DNA of 64,000 nucleotides from Labilithrix luteola (GTDB taxonomy: Bacteria; Myxococcota_A; Polyangia; Polyangiales; Polyangiaceae), in NCBI RefSeq assembly GCF_001263205.1, contig NZ_CP012333.1:10707501-10771500 (forward strand). Reading direction: 5' to 3'. A model generated the notes under the pieces. That model was not told the origin of the DNA. It searched no databases and was given only the letters and a program-made list of their open reading frames with translations. Numbering within the stretch: position 1 is the first letter of the stretch; each line of letters opens with the position of its first letter. Position numbers and translations under genes: made by a program. Shown here one piece after another: positions 52,984-61,896 of this stretch.

Positions 52984-54390
52984 ATGAACGACGGGCTGGA
53001 AGCGAGCGCGAGCAGGGTGCTCGCGACCTTCGCCTCGCATGCGCGAGCAGCCGGGTTGCCGGCGCCACCGTGCCCGCACCTCATGCTGGAACAGGACCTC
53101 GCGGGCCTGTTGCGTCGTGCATCCGACTGGCTGCGAGCTCCGCAGGATTCGCCGGACATCCTCGCGCCGCAGCTCGTGGCGAAAACCGGCGATCAGCTCG
53201 TCGAGCTCGCGCGTGAGCTCTGGGTGTTGCGCGAGACGTTCGCTCGATCCGGAGCGCCCTCCGAGGCGGCCGCTTGCGTTTGCGCGCACGCACACGAAGA
53301 AGCCGTGGCGCGCTTCGTCGCCGCGAACGAGACCATGCTGCGAAAGCTCGAGGAGCGCAGTCATCTCGCCCTCAATGCAGCGGAGCTCGCGCTATGGGAG
53401 CTGGATCTGACGAGCGGAGAGCGATGGTGGTCCCCGCGCGCGCGCATCATGATGGGGTTCGCCAACGACAACGAGCTCTCCGGTGACGGATTCCTCGAGC
53501 GCTTCGACCCCGAGGATCTCGTCAAGCGCGACGCCGCGTTTCGCCAGGCCATCGACCCAAACGGCAACGGCGAGTACCGTATGGAGTTCAAGGTTCCCGG
53601 CAAGGGGCCCGAAGGAGAGCGCTGGCTCGCCTCGATGGGGCGCGCCATCTTCGAGAACGGCCACGCGGTTCGTCTGCTCGGAACGCTCCACGACATCACG
53701 CCACGGAAACGCGACGAAGCCGAACGCGACATGCTGATCGGTGCGCTCGGACACGACCTCCGGAGCCCGCTCGCGTCGATTGCCCTCGGCGTGACCCTCA
53801 TGACGCAACACGAGGATCCGGCGGTCGCTCAGACGGCCTCGCGCCTCGTCCAGAGCGCGGGACGCATGGAGCGCATGATCCACGACCTTCTGAGCTTCGC
53901 CCGTCTCCGCTCGCGCGGGCTGGAGCTCCACGCGGAGACCTTCGACATGGGCCCGCTCTGCGCCGAGGTCGTCGACGAGTTCCGCCAGGCCAATCCGCAG
54001 CGCAACTTCCGATTCGACCACGATCGCACGGACACGCGCGGAACCTGGGACCGCGATCGCATCGCCCAAGTCATGCAGAACCTCGTCTCCAACGCGGTGG
54101 TGCACGGCAGCGAGGAGCGGCCCATCTTTCTTTCACTGAGGGGGAACTCCGACCGCGTGTTCTTCCGCGTCGCCAACAGCGGCTCGCCGATTCCGCCCGA
54201 CCTCATCGTTCACCTCTTCGAGCCGTTCCGTCGAGGAACGGGGCGTGGAGACGGACTGGGCCTCGGGCTCTACATCGTGCGCAAGATCATCGACGCCCAC
54301 CGCGGTGCTATCGCCGTCTCGTCCAACGCGTCGTCGACGGAGTTCGAGGTCGTGGTCCCGCGCGACCAATCGCACGCCTCGGAGCGGTGA
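52984..54390 (+). CDS. PAS-containing sensor histidine kinase
   Basis: A 468-aa soluble kinase without obvious TM helices. An N-terminal helical region (to about 130) is followed by a PAS-like fold (LALNAAELALWELDLTSGERWWS ... FDPEDLVKRDAAF ... YRMEFKVPG ... LLGTLHDITPRKRDEAE), then HisKA with the phospho-His in GALGHDLRSPLASIALG and a HATPase domain (NLVSNAVVHGSE, FFRVANSGSPIP, GRGDGLGLGLYIVRKI). The response regulator partner is not adjacent. The thioesterase gene follows; a longer in-frame version of it would overlap this stop. Confidence 0.92.
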   Translation: MNDGLEASASRVLATFASHARAAGLPAPPCPHLMLEQDLAGLLRRASDWLRAPQDSPDILAPQLVAKTGDQLVELARELWVLRETFARSGAPSEAAACVCAHAHEEAVARFVAANETMLRKLEERSHLALNAAELALWELDLTSGERWWSPRARIMMGFANDNELSGDGFLERFDPEDLVKRDAAFRQAIDPNGNGEYRMEFKVPGKGPEGERWLASMGRAIFENGHAVRLLGTLHDITPRKRDEAERDMLIGALGHDLRSPLASIALGVTLMTQHEDPAVAQTASRLVQSAGRMERMIHDLLSFARLRSRGLELHAETFDMGPLCAEVVDEFRQANPQRNFRFDHDRTDTRGTWDRDRIAQVMQNLVSNAVVHGSEERPIFLSLRGNSDRVFFRVANSGSPIPPDLIVHLFEPFRRGTGRGDGLGLGLYIVRKIIDAHRGAIAVSSNASSTEFEVVVPRDQSHASER

Positions 54391-54455
54391 ACGCCGCAAG
54401 GTCAGCCTTACGCATTTTTCGCGACGCGGGCTGGCATCGATGCGATGTAGCGGTC

Positions 54456-54929
54456 ATGGCGCTCGAGCCCAGATCGCAAGCACGCAGTCGAACCGAAATG
54501 ACCGAATACGTGCTGCCCCAGCACGCCAACGCCCTCGGTAGTGTGTTCGGCGGTCAGATCATGGCTTGGGTCGACCTTGCCGGCGCCATCTGCGCGCAGC
54601 GCCACTCGGGCCACATGGCGGTGACGGCGTTCGTCGACGATCTCAAGTTCGAGCAGCCCGTGCGTGTCGGCGAGGTCGTTCGCCTGGACGCCAAGGTCAC
54701 GGCGGTGTTCCGCACCTCGATGGAGATCGAAGTCGTCGTGCAGGGCGAAGACGCCATGACTGGGCGCCGTTGGCCGTGTGTCGACGCGCACGTCACGTTC
54801 GTGGCCATCGACCAGGATCGAAAGCCGACCGAAGTTCCTCCGCTCCTGCTCGACTCGGAGGAAGTCCGCGCTTCGCAAGCGGCAGGCGAGGCCCGCCGCG
54901 CGGCACGGCTCGCACCCAAGCCGATCTGA
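54456..54929 (+). CDS. Acyl-CoA thioesterase (hotdog fold)
   Basis: A 157-aa hotdog protein of the YciA/Acot12 type. TEYVLPQHANALGSVFGGQIMAWVDLAGAI is the family signature with the catalytic Asp; FVDDLKFEQPVRVGEVVRLDAKV and MEIEVVVQGED follow. It cleaves acyl-CoA to free CoA and acid in the cytoplasm; chain preference is not visible. ATG 54456 was preferred because it matches the usual N-terminus of the family (MALEPRSQ... RTEMTEY); a GTG at 54387 overlapping the kinase stop is a possible longer start. Confidence 0.88.
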   Translation: MALEPRSQARSRTEMTEYVLPQHANALGSVFGGQIMAWVDLAGAICAQRHSGHMAVTAFVDDLKFEQPVRVGEVVRLDAKVTAVFRTSMEIEVVVQGEDAMTGRRWPCVDAHVTFVAIDQDRKPTEVPPLLLDSEEVRASQAAGEARRAARLAPKPI

Positions 54930-54935
54930 TCTCGC

Positions 54936-56522
54936 CTACCCGACGAGCGCCGCGAGGCTCGGCCGGGAAGAGTCGTCGAGCACCGCGCGCACTTTGCGGA
55001 GGAGCACCTCCGGCGTGATCGGCTTCTGCAGGAACGCGACGGGCACGTCGGTCGCGCCATCCTGGACGACGGCGCTCTTCGTGTAGCCGCTCATGAAGAG
55101 CACCTTCATGCTTGGCCGCACCTGACGTAGTGCTTTGGCGATTTCTTCGCCGCCCATGCGAGGCATCACCACGTCGGTGAGGAGCAAATGAATCTCGGAG
55201 GGATGCTCCTGGCACAGGCGCAACGCATCTTCGCCGGCGCGGGCCTCGAGCACCTCGTAGCCTTGCTTGCGAAGAACCACGCGAACGAGCGTGCGTACCG
55301 CCTCGTCGTCTTCGACGAGCAAGACCGTCTCGCTCCCCTGCAACGTGCCCACGGGCTGTGTGCGTAGAACGGGCGTGACGTTCGCCCGCTCGGTGTGCGG
55401 GAAGTACACGTCGAAGGTCGAGCCGACGCCGACCTCGCTGTGCACGAAGATGTGCCCGCCGCTCTGGCGCACGATCCCGAAGACGGTCGAGAGCCCGAGG
55501 CCGGTGCCCCGTCCCTGCTCCTTCGTCGTGAAGAACGGCTCGAAGATGCGCGCTTGCGTGGCGCGATCCATGCCGGTCCCGTCGTCGCAGACGCTGAGCA
55601 CGACGTACTCGCCGGGCTTGACCTCGACGAGGCTCGAGGCGCGGTCTTCGTCGAGCGTCACGCGGCGCGTTTCGATGGTGAGCCGGCCACCTCGAGGCAT
55701 GGCGTCGCGCGCGTTGACAGCGAGGTTCATGAGGACCTGCTCGATCTGCCCCGGGTCGACCTCCACCTTGCCGATGTTCTCGCCGCATCGCGTGGTGAGC
55801 TCGATGTCTTCGCCGATCATGCGCCGGAGCATGCTCTCCACGCCGGTCACGACCTCGTTGAGATCGACCACGCGGATCTCCATGACCTGCTGCCGACTGA
55901 ACGCGAGAAGCTGGCGCGTGAGGGCCGTCGCACGCAGCCCTGCCGTCCGGATGTCTTCCACGTCTTCGAGGATGGGGTCGTCGGGTGACAGCGCCCCGGA
56001 GACGAGCTCGGCGCCGATCAAGATGACGCTCAAGACGTTGTTGATGTCGTGAGCCACGCCGCCGGCGAGACGCCCGACAGCCTCCATCTTCTGGGCGTGG
56101 AGCAGCTGCTCTTCGGTGCGGCTCAAGGTGGCGCGGACCTTCGCCTCCCGGAGCTCGCGCTCGATCGCCGGCACGAGCCGCGCCAGACGCCCTTTGACGA
56201 TGAAGTCGCCGGCGCCGGCGACGAGCGCATCGGCGGCGGTCTCCTCGCCAATCGTTCCCGACACCACGATGAAAGGGATGTCGAGCCCGCTTGCCTTGAG
56301 CACCTCGAGCGCGCGAAACGCGTCGAACGTGGGAAGCGAGAAGTCGGAGAGCACGATGTCCCACGCCCGGCTTTCGAGCGCGGCCTGCATCGCATGCGCG
56401 GTCTCGACGCGTTCGTACGTCACCTCGAATCCACGCCGCGAGAGCTCATAGAGCAAGAGCTCTGCATCGACCTCGGAGTCCTCGACGATCAGGGCCCGCA
56501 GCACTCTTCTCGGGGTGTTCAT
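54936..56522 (-). CDS. Hybrid sensor kinase with N- and C-terminal receiver domains
   Basis: A 528-aa REC-HisKA-HATPase-REC protein. REC1: RALIVEDSEVDAELLLYEL with acceptor Asp in LSDFSLP and GAGDFIVKG. HisKA: GRLAGGVAHDINNVLSVILIG. HATPase: NLAVNARDAMPRGGRL, CDDGTGMDRATQARIFEPFFTTKEQGRGTGLGL. REC2: TVLLVEDDEAVRTLVRVVL and LLTDVVMPRMGGEEIA with FLQKPITPE. The Asn after DI (HDINN) is the H-box variant typical of NtrB-like kinases. Its ATG overlaps the TGA of the upstream REC-kinase gene (ATGA), so the two are probably made together. Confidence 0.93.
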   Translation of the reverse strand: MNTPRRVLRALIVEDSEVDAELLLYELSRRGFEVTYERVETAHAMQAALESRAWDIVLSDFSLPTFDAFRALEVLKASGLDIPFIVVSGTIGEETAADALVAGAGDFIVKGRLARLVPAIERELREAKVRATLSRTEEQLLHAQKMEAVGRLAGGVAHDINNVLSVILIGAELVSGALSPDDPILEDVEDIRTAGLRATALTRQLLAFSRQQVMEIRVVDLNEVVTGVESMLRRMIGEDIELTTRCGENIGKVEVDPGQIEQVLMNLAVNARDAMPRGGRLTIETRRVTLDEDRASSLVEVKPGEYVVLSVCDDGTGMDRATQARIFEPFFTTKEQGRGTGLGLSTVFGIVRQSGGHIFVHSEVGVGSTFDVYFPHTERANVTPVLRTQPVGTLQGSETVLLVEDDEAVRTLVRVVLRKQGYEVLEARAGEDALRLCQEHPSEIHLLLTDVVMPRMGGEEIAKALRQVRPSMKVLFMSGYTKSAVVQDGATDVPVAFLQKPITPEVLLRKVRAVLDDSSRPSLAALVG

Positions 56523-57643
56523 TTCAGCGACTCCTCACCGAGCGTGAAGTTGAAGACCGCCCCCTCGTTCGTCATGCCCTCGCCCCAAACGCGCCCGCCA
56601 TGGCGCGTGACGATCCGATGCACGGTGGCAAGGCCGATCCCCGTGCCGTCGAACTCCGTCGTCGAATGGAGTCTCTGGAAGACGCCGAAGAGCTTCCTCG
56701 AATACGTCGGGTCGAATCCCGCGCCGTCGTCACGCACGAAATACGACGCGCGCGGCCCGGAGCCCAGTCGGCCGAACTCGATGCGAGCGTGCGCCTTCTT
56801 GCTCGTGAACTTCCACGCGTTCCCGAGGAGGTTGTCGACGACGACGGCAAGAAGGCCCGCGTCCGCGTCGACGATGATCCCGTCTTGGACGACGGTGTCG
56901 ACCTTGCGATGCGGGTCGGAGGCCTCGAGGCGTTCGAGCGCACGGCGAACGAGCGCCGAGAGATCGACCTTCGAGCGCGTGAGATCGGCGCGGAGCACGC
57001 GCGAGAGACGCAGCAGATCTTGAATCAGCCGGTCCATCGTGTGCGCGGCCTCGAGGACGCGCGAGAGGTACTTGAGGCCGTCGGGGCCGAGATTCGCGCC
57101 GTACTCCTCTTTGAGGATTCGGCTGAAGCCCTCGACCGCGCGAAGCGGGGCACGCAGGTCGTGCGAAACGGAGTAGTTGAACGACTCGAGGTCGGCCATC
57201 GTGCGGCGGTGCGCTTCGATCTCCGCCGCGAGCCGCGCGCGGCTCGTCTGCAGGTCGAGGAAGACCTGCACCTTGCTGCGCAGGATTGTCGGGTTCGCCG
57301 GCTTGAAGAGTACGTCCACCGCGCCGGTACCGTACCCGCGGAGCATGTTCTCTTCCGTCTCGAGCATCGCCGTGAGGAAGATGATCGGAATGTCACGTGT
57401 GCGCGCGATCGAGCGAGCGTGGCGGGCCACCTGATAACCGTCGATGTCCGGCATCTGCACGTCGAGCAGCACGACGGCGAAGTCCCCGTCGTGAAGGAGC
57501 TTCAGCGCCTCGATGCCCGAGTTGGCCCGCACGATCTCGCACTCGAGCCCTTCGAGCTGAGTGGAGAGCACGAGGAGGTTCGCCGGCACATCGTCGACGA
57601 TGAGGATGCGTGGCCGGCTGCCCTTGTTCCGCTGGTCGTCCAT
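56519..57643 (-). CDS. REC-histidine kinase
   Basis: A 374-aa protein. N-terminal receiver: RILIVDDVPANLLVL, VVLLDVQMPDIDGYQVA, IIFLTAM and VDVLFKPANP. Then a coiled linker (LAAEIEAHRRTMADLES) and a phytochrome-type kinase core: SFNYSVSHDLRAPLRAVEGFSRIL (H-box), DNLLGNAWKFTSKKAHARIEFG, YFVRDDGAGFDPTYSRKLFGVFQRLHS and GTGIGLATVHRIVTRHGG. The H-box and kinase core are those of bacteriophytochrome/HATPase_c type, though no chromophore domain is present. It is coupled to the hybrid kinase by an ATGA overlap. Confidence 0.93.
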   Translation of the reverse strand: MDDQRNKGSRPRILIVDDVPANLLVLSTQLEGLECEIVRANSGIEALKLLHDGDFAVVLLDVQMPDIDGYQVARHARSIARTRDIPIIFLTAMLETEENMLRGYGTGAVDVLFKPANPTILRSKVQVFLDLQTSRARLAAEIEAHRRTMADLESFNYSVSHDLRAPLRAVEGFSRILKEEYGANLGPDGLKYLSRVLEAAHTMDRLIQDLLRLSRVLRADLTRSKVDLSALVRRALERLEASDPHRKVDTVVQDGIIVDADAGLLAVVVDNLLGNAWKFTSKKAHARIEFGRLGSGPRASYFVRDDGAGFDPTYSRKLFGVFQRLHSTTEFDGTGIGLATVHRIVTRHGGRVWGEGMTNEGAVFNFTLGEESLK

Positions 57644-57692
57644 CGGTCACCCCGGACTGAATTGTCGCGCCCACCGACCGTAATATCACGAC

Positions 57693-58052
57693 GTGGATAG
57701 AGGTTGGTTGGGTTACCTCGCGACTGTGCGTGTGCTCGTGATCGAGCCGGACGACGTCCTGCGCGAAGAGACGAAACAAGCCTTCCCTCCTCACGTCGAC
57801 GTCACCACGATGGCCGGCGCGCGCGAGGCGCTGTTGGCAACCGCAACAGGAGCGTACTTCGACATCGTGATCAGCGGGTCGAACGTGTGTCCTCGAGAGC
57901 TACACGAGGTCCAACGACGTCTCGCGCTGATGGCGACGTTTCTCGTCGAGTGTCGACGCGAGCGACTTTCTCAGACGCGCGCGCGACGCTCCGCGGATGA
58001 TTGCCGCAGCCGAACGCCGAACAGTGATCAACCGCCGAGCACGTCCTCGTAG
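57693..58052 (+). CDS. Short degenerate-receiver-like protein (possibly frameshifted)
   Basis: A 119-aa ORF from GTG 57693 (GTG 57726 also possible). VRVLVIEPDDVLREETKQAF looks like the first strand of a receiver and AYFDIVISGSNVCPRELHEVQ like the phospho-strand, but the acceptor Asp is replaced (ISGS). After about residue 85 the reading becomes Arg/Ser-rich and out of character, while the neighbouring frame gives SSVDASDFLRRARDAPRMIAAAERR, so a frameshift near 57940 is possible. It overlaps the end of the glycogen synthase gene by 25 bp. Confidence 0.4.
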   Translation: MDRGWLGYLATVRVLVIEPDDVLREETKQAFPPHVDVTTMAGAREALLATATGAYFDIVISGSNVCPRELHEVQRRLALMATFLVECRRERLSQTRARRSADDCRSRTPNSDQPPSTSS

Positions 58053-59512
58053 AGGGCGACGTACGCGCGCGCCGGCCCCCACCAGGAGACGTCCTTACGC
58101 ATCGCCCGTGCGACCGCTCGGGCGACCGAGGGACGGTCGCGGTAGAGCTCGAACGCAGCCTCGAAGGCGATTCGAAGCGAGGCTTCGTCGGCGCGTGGTG
58201 CGACGATTCCGACACCTCGCTCACGGGCCGAGCCCACGTCGGCGATCGGCTCGACGGTGTCGTGCAGACCGCCCACGTTCGTGACGATCGGAAGCGCGCC
58301 GTAGCGCATCGCGTAGAGCTGCGTCAGCCCGCAGGGCTCGAAACGCGACGGAGCGAGGAAGAAATCCGAACCGGCGAAGACGCGACGCGACAGCGGCGGG
58401 TCGAACGCGATCTTCGTAACCACCTTGCCGGGATGACGCGCGGCGGCGTCCACGAAGCGATGCTCGAGCTCAGTCTCGCCTTGTCCGACCACGAGGAGCC
58501 GACCACCGCGCGCGACGATGGCGTCGACGAAGGGAAGCACGAGATCGATCCCCTTCTGCCAGGTCAACCGGGCCACGCACCCGAAGAGCGGACCATCGGA
58601 ATCGGTCAAACCGACCGACTGCAGGAGCACCGCTTTGCAGGCCGCGCGTCCAACCTCGAACGAGGTCACGTCGTAGCGACGCGCGAGAACCGGATCGGTA
58701 TGTGGATCGGCACTGTCGGTGTCGATGCCGTTCAAGATCCCCACGAGCCGATGGGCGTGGGCACGCATGTGGAGATCGAGCCCCGCCCCGCCCGCCGCTG
58801 TGAGGATCTCGCGCGCGTAGGTGGGGCTGACGGTCGTGATTCGATCCGCGAGCGCGGTGGCGCCCTTCATCAGGTTGACGGCCCCGTCGTGCCAGAGCAC
58901 TTCGGGACGAAAGGCACTGCGCGGAAGATGCGTGCGATCGAGCGTGCTCTCGCCGTAAACGCCCTGGAACGCGAGATTGTGGATGGTGAATACCGCGGGG
59001 AGCTTCGCCCATCGCTCCCCCATCACGAGCTTCGCGTAGACGACCGCGAAGGCCGTGTGCCAATCGTGCGCGTGGAGGACGTCCGGGCCGCCTTCCCAGG
59101 CCCGCGTGCCGACCTCGAGCGCACCGCGCGAAAGCACGGCGAAGCGACGATCGTTGTCGGCGAACTCGCCGCGGGCATCGGCGTAGATGCCTGTGCGGTC
59201 GAAGAGCTCCGGCACGTCGAGCAAACACACGCGGCGACGGCCCCCGCCCTCGAAGCTCTCCTCGCACTCGAGGACAGTCGCGTGGCTCACGTCGGAAGGG
59301 CCCCAGCCCCAGCGAGCGTCCACGCGCTCCGGCCACTGGCGTGCATTGGGCGGCACGCGCGTGATGCCGTACCGCGGCGTCACGACGACGACGTCGAGCC
59401 CCAGCTTGGCGAGCGCGAGCGACAGGGCGGCCACCATGTCTCCGAGCCCGCCCGTGCGCGCGAAAGACTCAACCTCGGCCGAGACCATGAGCACACGCAT
59501 CGGTCGATTCAT
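58028..59512 (-). CDS. glgA: Glycogen synthase (GT5)
   Basis: A 494-aa GT5 enzyme elongating alpha-1,4-glucan from a nucleotide sugar. The N-domain has VLMVSAEVESFARTGGLGDMVAALSLAL: the nucleotide-sugar loop KTGGL is RTGGL here. LHAHDWHTAF, TIHNLAFQG, TTVSPTYAREI, GILNGID and the C-domain VARLTWQKGIDL, SRFEPCGLTQLYAMRYGALPIV with GGLHDTV all match. A second Met 12 bp inside is an alternative start. Upstream ATG codons were rejected because they lie over the next gene's end. No other glycogen genes are adjacent. Confidence 0.93.
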   Translation of the reverse strand: MNRPMRVLMVSAEVESFARTGGLGDMVAALSLALAKLGLDVVVVTPRYGITRVPPNARQWPERVDARWGWGPSDVSHATVLECEESFEGGGRRRVCLLDVPELFDRTGIYADARGEFADNDRRFAVLSRGALEVGTRAWEGGPDVLHAHDWHTAFAVVYAKLVMGERWAKLPAVFTIHNLAFQGVYGESTLDRTHLPRSAFRPEVLWHDGAVNLMKGATALADRITTVSPTYAREILTAAGGAGLDLHMRAHAHRLVGILNGIDTDSADPHTDPVLARRYDVTSFEVGRAACKAVLLQSVGLTDSDGPLFGCVARLTWQKGIDLVLPFVDAIVARGGRLLVVGQGETELEHRFVDAAARHPGKVVTKIAFDPPLSRRVFAGSDFFLAPSRFEPCGLTQLYAMRYGALPIVTNVGGLHDTVEPIADVGSARERGVGIVAPRADEASLRIAFEAAFELYRDRPSVARAVARAMRKDVSWWGPARAYVALYEDVLGG

Positions 59513-59522
59513 CGAGAGTCCT

Positions 59523-60194
59523 TCAACGGCGAACGCGAAGCATCCGCGCACCGAGCACCGCACCGAGGAGCGCAAGGACGAAGACCGGCGCGATGTGCGC
59601 GAGCATTCCGTGGAACGGCGAAGGGTGCGTGCATCGCAGGTAGGCCATGGCCGCGGCCCACGCCCCGGCCGTCGTCCCCAGCGCCGCGCCGGTCACTGCG
59701 GGATGCACCGGGTCGGTCCCGCGTCGCGGCACGATCAACGCGAGGAGCGGCGCGATGCCTTGCACGAGCGTGAGCGCTGCGCAGGACATATCGCTCTTCC
59801 CCGTCGCAGGAACCGCAGACACGGACGGCCACATCGACGCGGCAAGCAGGGCGGCGACGCCGAGCAGCGGCGCCGTGAGCACGCACACGAGGTAGAGCGA
59901 ACGCGTGGAGGGCCCGAGCATCGAACGCGAGCCGCGTACCGATGCGAACATGGTGAGGGCCATCGACACGAAGAGCGCAATACCGCTGCTGAAGGCGATG
60001 AGCTGCGCCGGCCTGTTGCCTGGAACGATGCCGCCGCCCGTGAGGAAGAAGACCCCCACGATCGCGACGAGGGCCAGGAACGTCGAGACGAGCGAACGTC
60101 GCCGATGCTGGGCACGCGTCGGCGACGGCGAACGTGCGGCCTCGGCCATCACGCGGGCGCGAAGATCTTCGGAGGATGCGCGCTCGTGGCTCAT
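59523..60194 (-). CDS. NrsF/DUF1109-like anti-sigma membrane protein
   Basis: A 223-aa protein. A short soluble N-terminus (MSHERASSEDLRARVMAEAARS) is followed by six hydrophobic segments (LVSTFLALVAIVGVFFLTGGG; LIAFSSGIALFVSMALTMFA; LYLVCVLTAPLLGVAALLA; LTLVQGIAPLLALIVP; AALGTTAGAWAAAMAYLRC; IAPVFVLALLGAVLGARML). Six TM helices plus position after an ECF sigma gene match NrsF-type (DUF1109) anti-sigma factors that hold sigma at the membrane. Its ATG overlaps the sigma stop (ATGA). Confidence 0.8.
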   Translation of the reverse strand: MSHERASSEDLRARVMAEAARSPSPTRAQHRRRSLVSTFLALVAIVGVFFLTGGGIVPGNRPAQLIAFSSGIALFVSMALTMFASVRGSRSMLGPSTRSLYLVCVLTAPLLGVAALLAASMWPSVSAVPATGKSDMSCAALTLVQGIAPLLALIVPRRGTDPVHPAVTGAALGTTAGAWAAAMAYLRCTHPSPFHGMLAHIAPVFVLALLGAVLGARMLRVRR

Positions 60195-60802
60195 CGGTCC
60201 CCCTTTGCAGCTCGCTCGGGCGCCAGATCCGCGAGGGCGGAGCGCAGGGCTTCGTACGCGCGATGTGCACGCAGTTTGACGGCCGAGACGGTGGTTCCGA
60301 GCATCTCGGCGGCCTCGGCAACGCTGAGCCCGTCACGCTTGATGAGCTCGAAGGCCGTACGCTGGTTCTCGGGGAGGCGTGCAAGCTCCTCTTCCACGCG
60401 CGCGGCGATCTCCTTGGCGGCCACGACGTCGTCCGAGGGCGTGTCGAGCGCGACGAGGAGCTCTTCGCGTGAATCGTCGTCGGACTTGGCGATGATCTCG
60501 CGGTCGCCGCGGCGATGCTGGTCGACGAGCAGCCGACGCGCGATGGCGAACGCCCACGGGACCACGCGGGCACCAGGAACGAAGCGGCCTCGCGCCCGGT
60601 GAATCTGGAGCATCGTCTGCTGAATCACGTCTTCGACGCGGGCGCGATCGGAGGTCCGCCGGAGGAGAAAGCCGTGAAGCCGAGGCACGAGGCGGTCGTA
60701 CACTTCGCCGAAAGCGGCGTCGTCCCCAGCGGCGTAGCGATCCATCGCGCGATCGAGGAGCGCGCTTTCTTCGAAAGGCTTCGCTTCCTCGCCAGACGCC
60801 AC
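60191..60802 (-). CDS. ECF-family RNA polymerase sigma factor
   Basis: A 203-aa sigma factor. Region 2 spans MDRYAAGDDAAFGEVYDRLVPRLHGFLLRRT with VEDVIQQTMLQIHRAR and VVPWAFAIARRLLVD. Region 4 is LPENQRTAFELIKRDGLSVAEAAEMLGTTVSAVKLRAHRAYEAL. GTG 60802 was chosen because AGGAAGG sits 6-8 bp upstream and the preceding frame reads as noise. Translationally coupled (ATGA) to the NrsF-like gene, which presumably restrains it. Regulon unknown. Confidence 0.92.
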   Translation of the reverse strand: MASGEEAKPFEESALLDRAMDRYAAGDDAAFGEVYDRLVPRLHGFLLRRTSDRARVEDVIQQTMLQIHRARGRFVPGARVVPWAFAIARRLLVDQHRRGDREIIAKSDDDSREELLVALDTPSDDVVAAKEIAARVEEELARLPENQRTAFELIKRDGLSVAEAAEMLGTTVSAVKLRAHRAYEALRSALADLAPERAAKGDR

Positions 60803-61248
60803 GCGAGCCTTCCTACCACGAACGAGCTCGCACTCGCGGGACGCAACGAACGGCAAGCTCGGGGGCAAGGCGAAGGCGGGCACGACCGACTCGGGTGCGA
60901 AAGTCGCTGGACGATACGCAACGAGGTGCCGCGAGGTTTCGGAACGCCTCGAACGAGGAGAAGAGGACGGCGGTCCTCGGGGGTGGTGCATGCATCATCC
61001 ACCCCGCGCCTCTATGGCGGCGCTCGCCGAGATGTATGGAAAGACACGCGGCATCGAGAACGCCGAGAATTGCCGCGCGGAAGCGCGACCGGCACGTCGC
61101 TTGCTGGATTCCACGTCGACGGAAGCACGAAGCCTGAAGCGTGTCGGACTCCTGCAGACAGTGCCTCAGGGAATGCCACGGAATTGGGCAGCAACCCGCC
61201 TCCATGGCTCGCGCTTACGGCGATCCAACGATAGGAGTTAACTCTCGA
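60803..61248. promoter_or_regulatory. Divergent region between the ECF sigma operon and the 61249 gene
   Basis: 446 bp without a convincing gene. It holds the ECF leader with its Shine-Dalgarno (60805-60815) and, on the plus strand, AGGAG (61233-61237) before ATG 61249. A 7-bp inverted repeat GGGGTGG/CCACCCC brackets GCATGC near 60980-61005. No -35/-10 pair was convincing; an autoregulated ECF promoter is expected here. Confidence 0.4.
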
Positions 61249-61896
61249 ATGACGCGAAAGCTAGCGGCCATCCTCGCGTGTGCGGCATGTTCAGCCACCG
61301 CGACGACGCTTGCGACGAGCGCTCATGCAGAGCCCCACGTCGGAATCGATTGGGGGAAGCTTCTCGTCGACATCGACCACTACGCGCGCACCGGCTCCGA
61401 GAATCCGGACCGCGCAAATGCGGCATCGAGTGGTCGTGTTGCGCTTCTCCAGAGCGAGCGCTTCGGCCAGCCGCTCACGCAGAACAGCGGCAACGCGTGG
61501 TTCGGTGTTGCGCCCAGCGTCTCGTTCGTGGCCCGTGACTGGGGCCAGACCTACCGACTCGCCGGCGACCGTCTGAGTCTCGTCGACGGGATGCGGCTCA
61601 GCTCGTCTACGCGCATGGTGCTCACGCGAGTGCGCCTCAGCAACACACGCGTCACTCCCTTCGCACAGCTCGGCGTGGGCCAGTGGCGCACGGACACGAC
61701 CATCCTGCCCTTCACGCCGCGATCCATCGAGATCGCAGCGCAAATCGGCGGCGGAGTGGAAGCGCAGATCAGTCGTAACTGGCAGATCGCGTGCGAAGCC
61801 GGCGGCACGCTTCTGATCCGTGACGAGCGCGAGGCCGACGCCATCCCGACGACGAAGATGTGGAGCACCATGCTCGCATCTCGCATCGTGTTCTGA
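61249..61896 (+). CDS. Exported protein, probable small outer-membrane beta-barrel
   Basis: A 215-aa protein with signal peptide (LAAILACAACSATATTLATSAHA) and then alternating polar and aromatic strands: AWFGVAPSVSFVARDWGQTYRLAGDRLSLVDG, RVTPFAQLGVGQWRTDTTIL, EIAAQIGGGVEAQISRNWQIACEAGGTLLIRD, ending TMLASRIVF with terminal Phe, a beta-barrel assembly signal. ATG 61249 has AGGAG 12 bp upstream. The strand order FAQLGVGQW ... IGGGVEAQ is common in outer-membrane beta-barrel (OmpA-like/OM_channel) domains. It is divergent from the ECF sigma operon, a possible target of that sigma. Confidence 0.65.
   Translation: MTRKLAAILACAACSATATTLATSAHAEPHVGIDWGKLLVDIDHYARTGSENPDRANAASSGRVALLQSERFGQPLTQNSGNAWFGVAPSVSFVARDWGQTYRLAGDRLSLVDGMRLSSSTRMVLTRVRLSNTRVTPFAQLGVGQWRTDTTILPFTPRSIEIAAQIGGGVEAQISRNWQIACEAGGTLLIRDEREADAIPTTKMWSTMLASRIVF

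Noticed and set aside
61081..61248. Possible riboswitch in the leader of the 61249 gene
   Set aside because: Some AGGGAAT/CACGG blocks recall riboswitch cores, but no complete known consensus could be folded.
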